This document shows, piece by piece, positions 1 to 9,150 of a DNA stretch of 64,000 nucleotides. The stretch is taken from NCBI RefSeq assembly GCF_024746815.1, contig NZ_CP080529.1, forward strand, positions 124,001 through 188,000, given 5' to 3'. Each line of letters begins with the position of its first letter. Within the stretch, counting starts at the first letter, position 1. The stretch comes from Mesorhizobium sp. AR07. Lineage in GTDB: Bacteria; Pseudomonadota; Alphaproteobacteria; Rhizobiales; Rhizobiaceae. A program made the translations under genes and the position numbers. The notes under the pieces are model-generated. The model was not told the origin of the DNA, made no database searches, and was given only the letters and a program-made list of their open reading frames with translations.

Positions 1-934
1 GGGTCTTCAGACGGTCCTTAGGGATGAGGCCACCCTCATAGCCAGCAGGATTGACTGGGCCGTAGGCAATAAAATCGGTCAGCTTGGCCACGCGCGCAGG
101 CTGTGTCATCGCCGCGATGAGCTTCATGGCTGCTTCCTTGTTCGGCGCCCCCTTCGGCACTGCGAGACAGTCGGTGCCAATGACGGAACCCTTGAACGTG
201 TAGTCGGCCGCGCCGCCGTCTTTTTTCACAGTCTCTGCCCGTCCGTTCCAGGTAATGATCAAATCCGCCTCCCCGTCTTTCAGCAACTGCGCCGACTGAG
301 CGCCCGAGGTCCACCACACCGAGACATTTGGTTTAATCGCTTCGAGCCGCTTGATGGCGCGATCCAGACCCTCCGGCGTGCTGAGCACGGAATAGACGTC
401 GGCCGGCGCCACGCCGTCGGAGAGCAGTGCGATCTCGATCGAGTCCTGTGCATTGGCGCGCAGAGCGCGACGGCCCGGGAATTTGGCAACATCCCAGAAC
501 TCCGCCCACGTCTTCGGCGGATTCTCGCCATAGGTTTTGGTGTTCCACGACATGACGGTGCCATAAGAGTCGAAGGGATAGCAGTAGTCGGACTTTGCAC
601 CATCCGGCACGGACTTGGGATCGATGATCTTGTAGTCAAGCGGCTCCAGCAGCGACTGTGCGGCCGCCTGCGCGCCTTCCGGTGAGCCAAGGTGAATGAC
701 GTCGGTCGTGATGGCCCCAGAAGTGACCTGCATCTTCAAGGCGGCCAGGCCGTCGCTCAGGGTCTCCTCGCGGACATCATAGCCAAGCTCTTTTGCAGCG
801 GGGGCCCACATGGCTTCCTTCATGGCGTTGCCATAATCGCCACCTGCGGTCGTGATGGTGACTGTTTCAGCATGGACGGGCAAGGCAGCCGAGATTGCGA
901 TCGCCGCCAGGGAAATGTGTAGTAGCCAAGACAT
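1..934 (-). CDS. ABC transporter substrate-binding protein (PotD-like), C-terminus cut by window edge
   Basis: This is a periplasmic binding protein of the spermidine/putrescine-like (COG0687) group that would deliver a small solute to an inner-membrane ABC importer. The start ATG at 934 has a strong GGAGGAGGAG ribosome site six bases upstream. A signal peptide is visible (MSWLLHISLAAIAISAALPVHA), followed by the family start ETVTITTAGGDYGNAM. About 311 residues are in the window and the reading frame is still open at base 1, so the C-terminus and probably the permease and ATPase genes lie to the left. It is transcribed away from the lacI-type gene at 1149, and the gap holds two matching palindromes, so LacI-type control is likely. 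The substrate cannot be told from sequence; the family also takes opines, amino acids and sugars. Confidence 0.85.
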   Translation of the reverse strand, partial: MSWLLHISLAAIAISAALPVHAETVTITTAGGDYGNAMKEAMWAPAAKELGYDVREETLSDGLAALKMQVTSGAITTDVIHLGSPEGAQAAAQSLLEPLDYKIIDPKSVPDGAKSDYCYPFDSYGTVMSWNTKTYGENPPKTWAEFWDVAKFPGRRALRANAQDSIEIALLSDGVAPADVYSVLSTPEGLDRAIKRLEAIKPNVSVWWTSGAQSAQLLKDGEADLIITWNGRAETVKKDGGAADYTFKGSVIGTDCLAVPKGAPNKEAAMKLIAAMTQPARVAKLTDFIAYGPVNPAGYEGGLIPKDRLKT

Positions 935-987
935 TGGTTTCTCCTCCTCCGGATCCTAAAAATGTCGAATAGACGGTATTTTTATCA

Positions 988-1003
988 ATCGTAACGTTAC
1001 GAT
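988..1003. promoter_or_regulatory. LacI-type operator 1 (perfect 16-bp palindrome)
   Basis: The sequence atcgtaacgttacgat is a perfect palindrome with the central CG typical of LacI-family operators. It lies 54 bases upstream of the binding-protein start on the minus strand. A second copy of its core lies at 1091-1100, on the regulator side of the gap. The two probably form a looping or dual operator for the divergent genes. Confidence 0.75.
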
Positions 1004-1090
1004 TACCGCAAAAGTCCCAGAAGTCAAGCCGCTCCCAGCTCGCTCCGCTCAGGTTCGGTGAGCTTCGATTTACCCGATAGGCCGAATCCG

Positions 1091-1100
1091 GTAACGTTAC
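1091..1100. promoter_or_regulatory. LacI-type operator 2 (same core)
   Basis: The ten-base core gtaacgttac repeats exactly, with gat to its right as in operator 1. Its centre is 100 bp from operator 1 and about 50 bp upstream of the lacI-type gene, so the regulator probably also controls itself. Confidence 0.7.
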
Positions 1101-1148
1101 GATGCCCAGCAAAATCAGCCGGCGCTTTCGCAAATGAAGTCTGGCGGT

Positions 1149-2147
1149 ATGGCCAATCTAAAACAGCTCGCGGCGGAACTTTCCCTTTCGGTGACCACGG
1201 TGTCCCGCGCTCTGAAGGATGGGGCGGAGGTGCATCCCTCGACCATGGCGCGCGTCAAGGAGGCGGCGAAGCGGGTCGGCTATGTGCCAAATCATCATGG
1301 TCGCGCGCTGAAAACCGGACGAACCCTGACGCTGACGGCAGTGCTTCCGATGGAGACACGCGACTACCTGTCCGATCTGTTGAAGCTTCCTTTGATAGAA
1401 GGCATGACGCTGGCGGCGCGGCAAGCGGGTTATAGTCTGTCCATCTATTCCACCACCCCCGATGACGATCCCGTCGAGAGTGTGCGGCGGCAGCTTCAGG
1501 CGGGCAGCACAGACGGACTGATTATCACGCGCATGGTCTCGGGTGATCCGCGCGTCAAGCTGCTGCTAGATAGACGGATGCCATTCGTCGCGTTTGGAAG
1601 AACCGACCTGGATACCGCGTATCCTTATGTCGACATCGACAATGAACAGATTGCCTACGAGGCGACCCGACGGCTCATGGATAAAGGCTGTCGACGCATT
1701 GCGCTGCAACTTCTCGTTCCGGAGGATCAGGCGAGTGCCATGCGTCTCGCCGGCTATGGACGGGCAATGGCCGAGGCCGGTATTCCGATCGACCAGTCGC
1801 TGATCGGTCATGGAATGTTCACCATGGAATCGAGCGCAGCCTGGTTCGATCGCATGCTGGCCTGGTCAGATCCGCCGACGGGCTTGGCATGTGCCAACGA
1901 ACTGGGCCTTCTAGGGGCGTTACACGCTCTTGGCAGAAGGGGTCTTGTGCCGGGGAGCGACATCCACATTGTCACTCGGGACAGCACGCGGCTGGCACGC
2001 TTCCTGCCGGCGAAGATCGGAGTTCATTTCGTGGACATGGCGGATGTCGGGCGCAAACTTGTCGAAGTCCTGGAGAGCCGGATCGTCAATCCCCTCGGGC
2101 CAGTGGAGACAGTCCTGTTCAAAGGTGAGTTCGACCCTAGCGAATAG
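1149..2147 (+). CDS. LacI family transcriptional regulator
   Basis: This is a DNA-binding repressor or activator with a LacI helix-turn-helix at about residues 3-25 (LKQLAAELSLSVTTVSRAL), a hinge near residue 50 and a periplasmic-binding-protein-like ligand domain to residue 332. The ATG at 1149 is preferred because LacI proteins normally start only a few residues before the helix-turn-helix; an in-frame ATG at 1134 would add five residues. It is divergent from the binding-protein gene at 1-934 and separated from it by two GTAACGTTAC palindromes, so it most likely regulates that transporter. The effector is unknown. Length is normal for the family. Confidence 0.9.
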   Translation: MANLKQLAAELSLSVTTVSRALKDGAEVHPSTMARVKEAAKRVGYVPNHHGRALKTGRTLTLTAVLPMETRDYLSDLLKLPLIEGMTLAARQAGYSLSIYSTTPDDDPVESVRRQLQAGSTDGLIITRMVSGDPRVKLLLDRRMPFVAFGRTDLDTAYPYVDIDNEQIAYEATRRLMDKGCRRIALQLLVPEDQASAMRLAGYGRAMAEAGIPIDQSLIGHGMFTMESSAAWFDRMLAWSDPPTGLACANELGLLGALHALGRRGLVPGSDIHIVTRDSTRLARFLPAKIGVHFVDMADVGRKLVEVLESRIVNPLGPVETVLFKGEFDPSE

Positions 2148-2310
2148 TCGGACCGAAAGAAGTCGGACTGAGTTAGATACTCAAAAAGGGAAAAGCAGAC
2201 ATCCGTATTGCCCCGTCTCGGTTTGATCCTGGGCGAACCTGACAGTGCGGTTCCAATGATGCCGAGCCCTTTGCCGTTCCGCAGATACGGCCGCCATCAG
2301 GCACCTCGTC

Positions 2311-2880
2311 TTAAACCGGCTGGATCAGCGCCTTTGCGGCATTTGCTCCCGCCGCAAGGATACGATCCGACAATTCCGTTCCGTCCACGGCACGGGCCAG
2401 CTGAAGCGTGCCAATGAGGGTCGCCAAGATGCCGAACGCAACGCTCTCCGGATCAGGAGTTTGCGGCGGCAGCTCTGCCAACACCTGGCGCACCTGGGTC
2501 AGCCAACGCTCGGTATAAAGCTGACGCGTTTCGGGTGGCTCACGGGCGATTTCGGGCAGCAGCGCGGCAGAGGCGCAGCCCTTCCCAGGATTGTCCCGGT
2601 GCGCGGCCGACAGATATGTGTCTATGGCCACTATCAGACCGCCGGAGGCCAATGCTTGCCCAATCTGGTCTGACTGATCCTCGAGAGCTGAAGCAACCGT
2701 TTCACGTACAAGCGCCGCCTTTGATTGAAAGTGGGGATAGAAGGCCCCGTTCGTCAGCCCGGCGTCGCCCATGATGGTTGCCAGTCCGGACGCCGCTATG
2801 CCGTTATTCCGAAAGCGTTCCGTAGCGACCTCCATGATCCGGCTGCGTGACGCGTCCTTTCGGCCCTTTTCGTAGCGCAT
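2311..2880 (-). CDS. TetR/AcrR family transcriptional regulator
   Basis: This 189-residue protein has an N-terminal TetR helix-turn-helix (residues about 12-57, with the family pattern GLTNGAFYPHFQSKAALV) and a C-terminal ligand-binding helical domain. It is divergent from the SDR-hydrolase-MDR operon that starts at 2987. The gap between them carries two palindromic ATTATG/CATAAT sites, so it is very probably the local repressor of that operon and of itself. The inducer is unknown; targets of this sort usually respond to a reactive or lipophilic substrate of the neighbouring oxidoreductases. Confidence 0.9.
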   Translation of the reverse strand: MRYEKGRKDASRSRIMEVATERFRNNGIAASGLATIMGDAGLTNGAFYPHFQSKAALVRETVASALEDQSDQIGQALASGGLIVAIDTYLSAAHRDNPGKGCASAALLPEIAREPPETRQLYTERWLTQVRQVLAELPPQTPDPESVAFGILATLIGTLQLARAVDGTELSDRILAAGANAAKALIQPV

Positions 2881-2905
2881 GCCCGCTATTCCTTTCTGCT
2901 ATTGC

Positions 2906-2938
2906 ATTATGTTCATAATTTTATATTATGATCATAAT
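2906..2938. promoter_or_regulatory. Twin TetR-type operator
   Basis: Two copies of one 14-bp palindrome lie 19 bp apart: attatgttcataat at 2906-2919 (one mismatched pair) and attatgatcataat at 2925-2938 (perfect). They sit between the divergent TetR gene and the SDR operon, close enough to both starts to overlap the promoters. Spacing near two helical turns suggests cooperative binding of two dimers. Confidence 0.75.
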
Positions 2939-2986
2939 TGAACCGGCGGACGAAAGCTAGCCCCCGATAGTTTTGGAGCATCAAAA

Positions 2987-3802
2987 ATGAATGCGAACTC
3001 TGGAAAAACTGCTGTTGTGACCGGCGCCTCGTCGGGCATCGGCCGCGCCAGCGCCGAGGCCTTGGCGCGGGCAGGGTTTACCGTCTTCGGGACAAGTCGG
3101 CGCACGGTCGGCAACGGCCCGGACGGGGTGACCATGCTGTCTTGCGACGTGACCGATGGTGACTCCGTCAGCGCCCTCGTTTCAACTGTGCTGGCGCAGA
3201 CCGGCCGGATGGATCTGCTGGTCAACAATGCCGGCGTCGGCCTGCTTGGCGGCGCCGAAGAATCCTCGGTCGCACAGGTGCAGGCTCTGTTCGACGTCAA
3301 TCTGTTCGGCGTCATCCGCATGACCAATGCGGTGTTGCCGTCGATGCGGCAGCAAGGCGAAGGGCGCATCATCAACATCGGCTCGATTCTGGGATTAGTC
3401 CCCTCGCCATACTCAGCTCATTACTCAGCGGTCAAGCACGCACTCGAGGGCTATTCGGAATCGCTCGACCACGAGGTGCGCGCCTTCAACATTCGCGTCT
3501 CGGTCATCGAGCCGGCATACGTGCGTACCGTCTTCGACCAGAACGGGATTGAGCCCGATTCGGTGTTGGAAGAATACGATCAGGCCCGAGCCGGGGTCGA
3601 AGCGCTGCTTCGCGATGTGATGCCCAAAGCCGATCGGCCGGAAGTGGTGGCGGATGTGGTCGTCAAGGCGGCAACCGATTCCCGTCCGCGACGGCGCTAT
3701 ACCGCTGGCAAGGCAGCGCGTCAGGTCAGCATGCTGCGCCGCTTCGCCCCCGCGGAGATGTTCGACAAGACCCTGCGCAAGCAGTTCCGCCTACCGGTCT
3801 GA
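2987..3802 (+). CDS. Short-chain dehydrogenase/reductase (SDR)
   Basis: This is a 271-residue NAD(P)-dependent oxidoreductase of the classical SDR fold. The cofactor motif TGASSGIG is at residues 12-19, NNAG at 80-83, and the catalytic Ser133, Tyr146 and Lys150 (YSAVK) are all present. GGAG eight bases before the ATG supports the start. It is the first gene of a three-gene operon with an alpha/beta hydrolase (3826) and an MDR oxidoreductase (4839), divergent from tetR. The C-terminal part resembles SDRs that act on bulky alcohols or ketones, but the substrate cannot be assigned. Confidence 0.88.
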   Translation: MNANSGKTAVVTGASSGIGRASAEALARAGFTVFGTSRRTVGNGPDGVTMLSCDVTDGDSVSALVSTVLAQTGRMDLLVNNAGVGLLGGAEESSVAQVQALFDVNLFGVIRMTNAVLPSMRQQGEGRIINIGSILGLVPSPYSAHYSAVKHALEGYSESLDHEVRAFNIRVSVIEPAYVRTVFDQNGIEPDSVLEEYDQARAGVEALLRDVMPKADRPEVVADVVVKAATDSRPRRRYTAGKAARQVSMLRRFAPAEMFDKTLRKQFRLPV

Positions 3803-3825
3803 ACCACAGCGAGGAGTTCACGCAT

Positions 3826-4749
3826 ATGAGACTGGCAACCACAACACAATTGGTCAGACGCCACGGCTCTGAGGTGTCAAACATGGCACATATATTCGAT
3901 CAGTCGCCCCATTCACGGCTATCATTCCAGGACGCGCCGACGCGCTCTGTCGATGTCGGCGGCACGGCATTTGTTTACCGGGAACTCGGGCCCAGGACGG
4001 GCGTGCCGGTGATCCTGCTCAACCATCTGGGGGCTCAGCTGGACAATTTTGATCCACGCATCGTCGATGGCCTCGCTGCGACCCGGCGGGTGATTGTCTT
4101 TGATAACAGAGGCATCGGTGCTTCGGCTGGCAAAACGCCGTCAACCATCTCGCAGATGGCGCGCGATGCCGTCGCCTTTATCCGGGCATTGGGGTTCGAA
4201 GAAGTCGACCTCTTCGGCTTTTCACTCGGTGGCTTCGTGGCGCAGGAGATTGTGCTGACCGAGCCCAAGCTTGTGCGCAAATTCATCCTCTCCGGCACCG
4301 GGCCGGCCGGCGGTCAAGGCATCGACAAGGTGACGCCGCTGACGATCGTGGACATGATCAAGGGCGCGCTGACTTTTCGGGATGCGAAATACTATCTCTT
4401 CTTCACAAGGACAGCGAATGGCCGCCGTGCCGCAAACGCATTTCTGGAGCGGCTGAAAGAGCGCAAGAGTAACCGGGACAAGGCGATTTCGCTGAGCGCG
4501 TTCGGCGCGCAACTGAAAGCGATCAAGGCCTATGGGCTGCAAACGCCGCAAGATTTGAGCACCATCCGCATTCCTACCCTGGTGGCGAATGGCGATCAGG
4601 ACAGGATGGTGCCGAGCGCCAATACCCACGATCTCGCCCGGCGTATCCCGGGGGCGCAACTGGTCATCTACCCAGACGCCGGGCATGGCGGGATCTTCCA
4701 GAATTACGCCGATTTCGTCCCGAAAGCCCTGTCCTTCCTCGAGGGCTAA
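3826..4749 (+). CDS. Alpha/beta hydrolase
   Basis: This is a 307-residue serine hydrolase of the alpha/beta fold. The nucleophile elbow GFSLGG places the catalytic serine at residue 133, the acid loop GDQDRMVP follows, and DAGHGG places the catalytic histidine at about residue 287. A GAGGAG ribosome site precedes the ATG at 3826. A second plausible start at 3883 (MAHIFDQ) also has a GAGGTG six bases upstream, so the first 19 residues are uncertain. It lies 23 bp after the SDR gene in the TetR-controlled operon. Likely esterase, lactonase or haloperoxidase-like activity; the substrate is unknown. Confidence 0.85.
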   Translation: MRLATTTQLVRRHGSEVSNMAHIFDQSPHSRLSFQDAPTRSVDVGGTAFVYRELGPRTGVPVILLNHLGAQLDNFDPRIVDGLAATRRVIVFDNRGIGASAGKTPSTISQMARDAVAFIRALGFEEVDLFGFSLGGFVAQEIVLTEPKLVRKFILSGTGPAGGQGIDKVTPLTIVDMIKGALTFRDAKYYLFFTRTANGRRAANAFLERLKERKSNRDKAISLSAFGAQLKAIKAYGLQTPQDLSTIRIPTLVANGDQDRMVPSANTHDLARRIPGAQLVIYPDAGHGGIFQNYADFVPKALSFLEG

Positions 4750-4838
4750 GGCCTTTCCCACCGGGCGGCTTTGCCGCCGGAAACGCTCGGCTTGTTTCGT
4801 TCAGGAACACCGATAAACACTCTTAGAAAGTCACTGCC

Positions 4839-5840
4839 ATGAAGGCATTCGTTGTCGATAAATATAACAAGAAGGGCATTCTGCGGCTGGCCGAGATGCC
4901 GGAGCCGGAGCTGCTGGACAATGATGTCCTGGTCGAGATCCATGCCGCAGGCGTGAACCTGCTGGATTCCAAGGTCAGAACCGGCGAATTCAAGCTCATC
5001 CTGCCCTATCGCCGGCCCTTCATCCTGGGTCACGACGTGGCTGGGACCGTTGTCAGGGTGGGCGCAAAAGTCCGCAAATTCAAACCCGGCGACGCTGTCT
5101 ATTCGCGGCCGCGCGACGGTCGGATCGGGACATTTGCCGAGTTCATCGCAATCGATGAGGCCGACGTGGCCCTGAAACCCAAAAACCTCAGCATGGAAGA
5201 AGCGGCTTCTATTCCCCTGGTCGGCCTGACCGCATGGCAGGTGCTGATCGAAAGGGCAAATCTGAAGAAGGGCCAAAAAGTCTTCATCCAGGCTGGCTCC
5301 GGCGGTGTCGGGACGTTCGCCATCCAGCTGGCAAAGCATCTCGGCGCGACCGTTGCGACAACGGCGAGCGCGGCGAGTGCCGATCTGGTCAAGGGTCTCG
5401 GCGCCGATGTCGTCGTCGACTACAGGAAAGACGACTTCGAGAAAGTCCTGTCGGGCTACGACGTCGTGGTGAATAGCCAGGACGCCAAGACGCTTGAAAA
5501 ATCCCTGAATGTGCTCAAACCGGGCGGCAAGCTCATCTCCATCTCCGGTCCGCCGGATCCGGAATTTGCCAAGAAGCAGGGACTGAACCTGGTGCTGAGG
5601 CTGGTGCTGCGCCTGCTGAGCCGCGGTATCCGGGCCAAAGCCAAGCGCCGGGGCGTCGGATTTTCGTTCCTGTTCATGTGGGCGCAGGGTGATCAGCTGA
5701 GTAAGATCAAATCCCTCATCGAATCCGGAGCGATCCGCCCGGTTGTCGACAGGGTCTTTCCCTTTAAAGCGACCAACGAGGCTCTGGCTTACGTCGAAAC
5801 AGGACGTGCTAAGGGCAAGGTCGTCGTCAAGGTCAGATAG
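4839..5840 (+). CDS. NADP-dependent quinone oxidoreductase-like MDR protein
   Basis: This 333-residue protein belongs to the zinc-independent medium-chain dehydrogenase/reductase family. A GroES-like N-terminal domain (HDVAGTVVRVG near residue 65) is followed by a Rossmann domain with GSGGVG at residues 153-158, and the zinc ligands of classical alcohol dehydrogenases are absent. It would reduce quinones or alpha,beta-unsaturated carbonyl compounds with NADPH. It is the third gene of the operon starting at 2987. The TetR, SDR, hydrolase and MDR grouping suggests detoxification or turnover of a carbonyl compound. Confidence 0.85.
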   Translation: MKAFVVDKYNKKGILRLAEMPEPELLDNDVLVEIHAAGVNLLDSKVRTGEFKLILPYRRPFILGHDVAGTVVRVGAKVRKFKPGDAVYSRPRDGRIGTFAEFIAIDEADVALKPKNLSMEEAASIPLVGLTAWQVLIERANLKKGQKVFIQAGSGGVGTFAIQLAKHLGATVATTASAASADLVKGLGADVVVDYRKDDFEKVLSGYDVVVNSQDAKTLEKSLNVLKPGGKLISISGPPDPEFAKKQGLNLVLRLVLRLLSRGIRAKAKRRGVGFSFLFMWAQGDQLSKIKSLIESGAIRPVVDRVFPFKATNEALAYVETGRAKGKVVVKVR

Positions 5841-6000
5841 CAACTCCCTTATATTGCAGGATGCAAGGCGACTTCGCTTGATTTCACCTTAGGCGCAAAG
5901 CGACCAACGCGGTGCCGCAGCCGAGTGTCTGCTGTTGGCAACGGCAAGCAACGTCGTTGCGGCCAAGACGGGGGGTCGCTAGCGGAGTGGCAGGAAAGGC

Positions 6001-6114
6001 AGCGCGACGTTCGCTCTGCTAGGTGCCTTGTCGCTGGTTATCGGCGCCTTCATCGTCAGTGCTGCCGCAGCCCTTGTGGCAGGCAGCGCGACGATGAGGA
6101 AGCCGTTTTCCTGA
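6001..6114 (+). pseudogene. C-terminal remnant of a small membrane protein
   Basis: One frame here reads as a single hydrophobic helix (FALLGALSLVIGAFIVSAAA) with an AGSATMRKPFS tail and a stop at 6112-6114, but no start or upstream domain is joined to it in frame. A different frame just before it also has coding character, which suggests a frameshift. It looks like the end of a PhnA-like rhizobial membrane protein. The rest of 5841-6185 shows nothing else recognisable. Confidence 0.35.
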
Positions 6115-6254
6115 CCAGCCGCTGAAGCGCGATAAGTTAGGTAAGCGGCGCTCTACTTCACTAGGCATCAGCTTGTTATTGTGCAGTGCAGCAACGGTAT
6201 CGCTGCATGTGCGTTGTGCACAACTCTGCCATTCCGGCGAGCAAGGATACCGAT

Positions 6255-6650
6255 TTGCGAAACATATCAGATACGATCGCGCGCCTGAGCGCGATGCGCG
6301 GCCGGCCTGTCGGACCCGAACAGCGCCATGAATATCGTTTGTCGGATGTGACGGGGTTTGGTTCCAATCCTGTGCCTTGCGCGCGCCTCTACGTTCCGGA
6401 AAATCTGCCCGAGGATGCAGCATTGGTAGTAGTGTTGCACGGCTGCACGCAGAACGCAGCCGGCTATGATCATGGATCCGGCTGGTCGCAACTAGCGACC
6501 GAGCAGGGTTTTGCGGTCCTCTTCCCCGAACAGCAGCGCGCCAACAACTCCAATCTTTGCTTTAACTGGTTCGTGCCTGCGGATATCCGGCGCGACTGCG
6601 GCGAGGCGCTTTCTATCCGCCAGATGATAGAGGCGGCGGTCGTCGCGCAT
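6255..6650 (+). pseudogene. PHB depolymerase-family esterase, 3' half deleted
   Basis: The first ~130 residues match the LpqC / poly(3-hydroxybutyrate) depolymerase family, with the typical VVVLHGCTQNAAGYD, FPEQQRANNSNLCFNWF and GEALSIRQMIE. The probable start is a TTG at 6255, where homologues begin RNISDTIARL, with AAGGA eight bases upstream. Family similarity stops near 6650, before the catalytic GLSAGG serine elbow, and the frame then runs into antisense of a ClC gene to a stop at 6788. The protein therefore cannot be active. The gene was lost by a deletion joining two convergent genes. Confidence 0.75.
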
Positions 6651-7103
6651 AAGCGACGCGCCGACCTGTACGGTGGGCCCTTCGCGGCCGATGGAGGCGC
6701 CGCAAAACAATCCGACGGCGGTAAGCGCAATCTTGCCCACGATCAGCCGCAGCGACAGTATGTGGCTGCGATCTTCGTCGTCGCGTAGGTGCCGAGCAGC
6801 GATCGCCTGAGGAATGCCGCTGCCTTGCGAGCCGGGAAAGAAAGCATAGGCTAGCCACGCGCAGAAAACAAAACCAAGCGGCGTGATGGCGAGCGGCAAA
6901 TAGCTGCGCCAGCCTCCACTATCGCCATTAATTTGGTGGAACAACGCCTGCGCTTTGTCAGCCAGAACCGCAAACAGCACGCTTATGATACCTATGGCAA
7001 TGGCGCCGGCCCAGAACACAAGGCGCGGCTGCCAGACGCGGCGCGACCCCCACATGGCCCGCGAGCGCCGCAGCATTGGGTATTTACGCGATACGTCTGC
7101 CAT
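6650..7103 (-). pseudogene. ClC-type chloride channel, 3' part deleted
   Basis: Read on the minus strand from the ATG at 7103 (MADVSRKYPMLRRSR), this encodes the first ~150 residues of a ClC chloride channel or H+/Cl- antiporter. It contains an N-terminal membrane helix, the GSGIPQA selectivity motif and the GREGPTVQVGASLM motif. Just after that motif, near 6650, family similarity stops and the frame continues in antisense of the esterase fragment. The second half of the channel, including its other pore motifs, is missing, so it is non-functional. It is the partner in the same deletion scar as the esterase. Confidence 0.75.
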
Positions 7104-7393
7104 GTCGGTTCCTAGGTGAGATACCCGACCTAACACAGGCACGGCATCGATCAAGCCAGATCGAGGCTCGATAGAACCGAAGCGCAACGTTCGTACGGCA
7201 TATGCCATTCAACGCCCGCTTGTTTGCGTCTGGCCGAGCTGAGAGACCTACGGTACGAAAGGACCTCATCTTTTCGTGGTTTCATTTGTTGTTGTGTCTG
7301 CGCACAAAGCTCTTAAGAGTCGAGCGGTCACCGACCACGAAACGGGCGCCGCTGCTTGAGAGTGCGTGTACTCCCGGCCTTTGCGAGGCACGC

Positions 7394-7590
7394 ATGCAAG
7401 ACGACAAAATCCCAAGCGGCGTCATTTCGGCTCTCGATTTCCACACTCTGAGGAAGCCTTTAAGGCTTCCATTGCCGAATTGCAGCTACCTGAAACGAAA
7501 TGGGTAGAACACGCCACCGCGATGGTGCGCGAACTCACGGGCAATCTTCACGTTGACACCGGCGTCATCGAGTGGATCATCCGCAAGTGA
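7394..7590 (+). pseudogene. Possible frameshifted small hypothetical gene
   Basis: The ATG at 7394 opens a frame (MQDDKIPSGVISALDFHT) that loses coding character near 7447. The neighbouring frame then reads EEAFKASIAELQLPETKW and continues with WVEHATAMVRELTGN to a stop at 7588-7590. The two halves fit together as one ~65-residue protein with a single indel near 7447. I do not recognise the family. The call rests on amino-acid composition alone. Confidence 0.35.
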
Positions 7591-9150
7591 AGCGGCCGGT
7601 GGCTGCTGACCTGGCGAACGACAATGGCACGTCGGAACAGCATCTGACCGTGGCGACGTTGGGCGTGCACGCCGCCATAGAGGCTTGGCGGCTCCTGCCT
7701 GGCCGCGACTCTCGGGTGCCGCCAAGGCCTTGCCGAGCATCTGATGCGGCGAGGGAGCTCGCGGCCTGATCAAAAGGCGCCTACCGGATTTTTTGAAATC
7801 GTTTTGTCCAGATCAGAATTTCGCACATTGTGTCCGTTCACAGCGGCCTTTGAAATGTTGTTTGACCACTACGCATGTGCCGATCCGTAGGCGATTGAAT
7901 GGCGCATCTGCCTCAGTGGTGATGGCCTTCCGGTTCCACCATCTTGAAATGGCAACTCTTGCCGCTGATCGATCGCCTCCAATACCAGCGTCGCTTGGAA
8001 TTCGTGAGGTTCGGCGGGACCTGCATCGCTCTCGAAGCAATGATAATCGCCGATGACGGGACGGAGGTGAAGGGTTTCCGGACCTTCTCCATAGTGCTAA
8101 CATTGACCGATCGGGAACTGCGTGAAACGCATTCGCCTTGAAAACGAAGCCGGCTAAATCGATCTCGGCGACATGACGGCGATATTGGCAATTTGCAGTG
8201 CAAACCATCAGTCGCCGACGCACCCTCCGGCCGGAACATTTTTGGCTGGAGCGTGTTCAACAGCTAGCAGCGAATTCTGTCCGGTTTTCGCTGCTGGTCG
8301 GAAGGCAACCGGCCGACCCGCGTTCTGCAACGGGGGCGCGGGTCCTTTGTTTCCCTTTTTGATCGAACATTCGTCATGGCCGCGTATCTCTCCATGGCGA
8401 CGACGGTTTTCATCCTCAGTTAGCGGGGAAGTTTTCTCGTATCAGTAGCCCGGTTTCATTCTTCGTTGCAGGCTTTTTGGCTCGGTCCAATCGGCGCTGT
8501 CGATCTTCGAATCCTTGAATTGGCGGTGATCGCACTGTCGATGCCCTTAGCCCTCCACATGTCGCCGACGTTTGACCCGGATTCGCCCCCATCGGCCTGA
8601 GGAATCCTCACCTAAAAAGTCCATCTAGACTTGGCTTGCGCCTAAGCCTGATGTCAACCAACTGCCTGCTGCCTGAAATCTTTCGCAACCAAGCCCCGGC
8701 TTGATTTGCTTCCGGCACGTCGGCACCCGCCCTGCGCCCACTATCGGCAACCCGACAGGCCCGGGATGGAGCCTTTGCCAATGTGGCGAGTTGTTTAGAC
8801 CTGATTTCATCAGCGAGGGACCATGTGGCGGTTCCTGTGACGGATGACAGACCAGTTTCGAAAACCGCTGATCCGATCGAGATGCTGCTCCAAGCGGCAT
8901 GATCGGCTGATTGCATGGAAGAGATTGCTCTGGCACCCGAAGCGATCAGGCTCGACGCGCAGTTTTTGTGCCCTCGAACGCCAGCCCTCCCAAACAGCGC
9001 ATACTGATTAGACCGTTTTAGCCGTGCGGCCGCTATCAGGCGCGCCGCGACATTCACGCAGCCTGGTTTCACGCGAGGGTGATGCGTGTCTATGAAACTT
9101 CCTGCGACGATGTGCGTTGTGTGAGTTCAGCCAATCCGAGGCCCACCCCC
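7591..9150. other. Long stretch with no supportable gene
   Basis: Short frames exist on both strands, but none shows a domain, a convincing ribosome site or a codon pattern like the flanking genes. Base composition is visibly less GC-rich than in the operons to the right. The best of the weak candidates is a plus frame at 7944-8141. The stretch looks like decayed DNA between the ClC scar and the DUF982 gene. Confidence 0.5.

Noticed and set aside
4746..5843. 365-codon minus-strand frame
   Set aside because: It is antisense to the intact MDR oxidoreductase gene and has no domain of its own.
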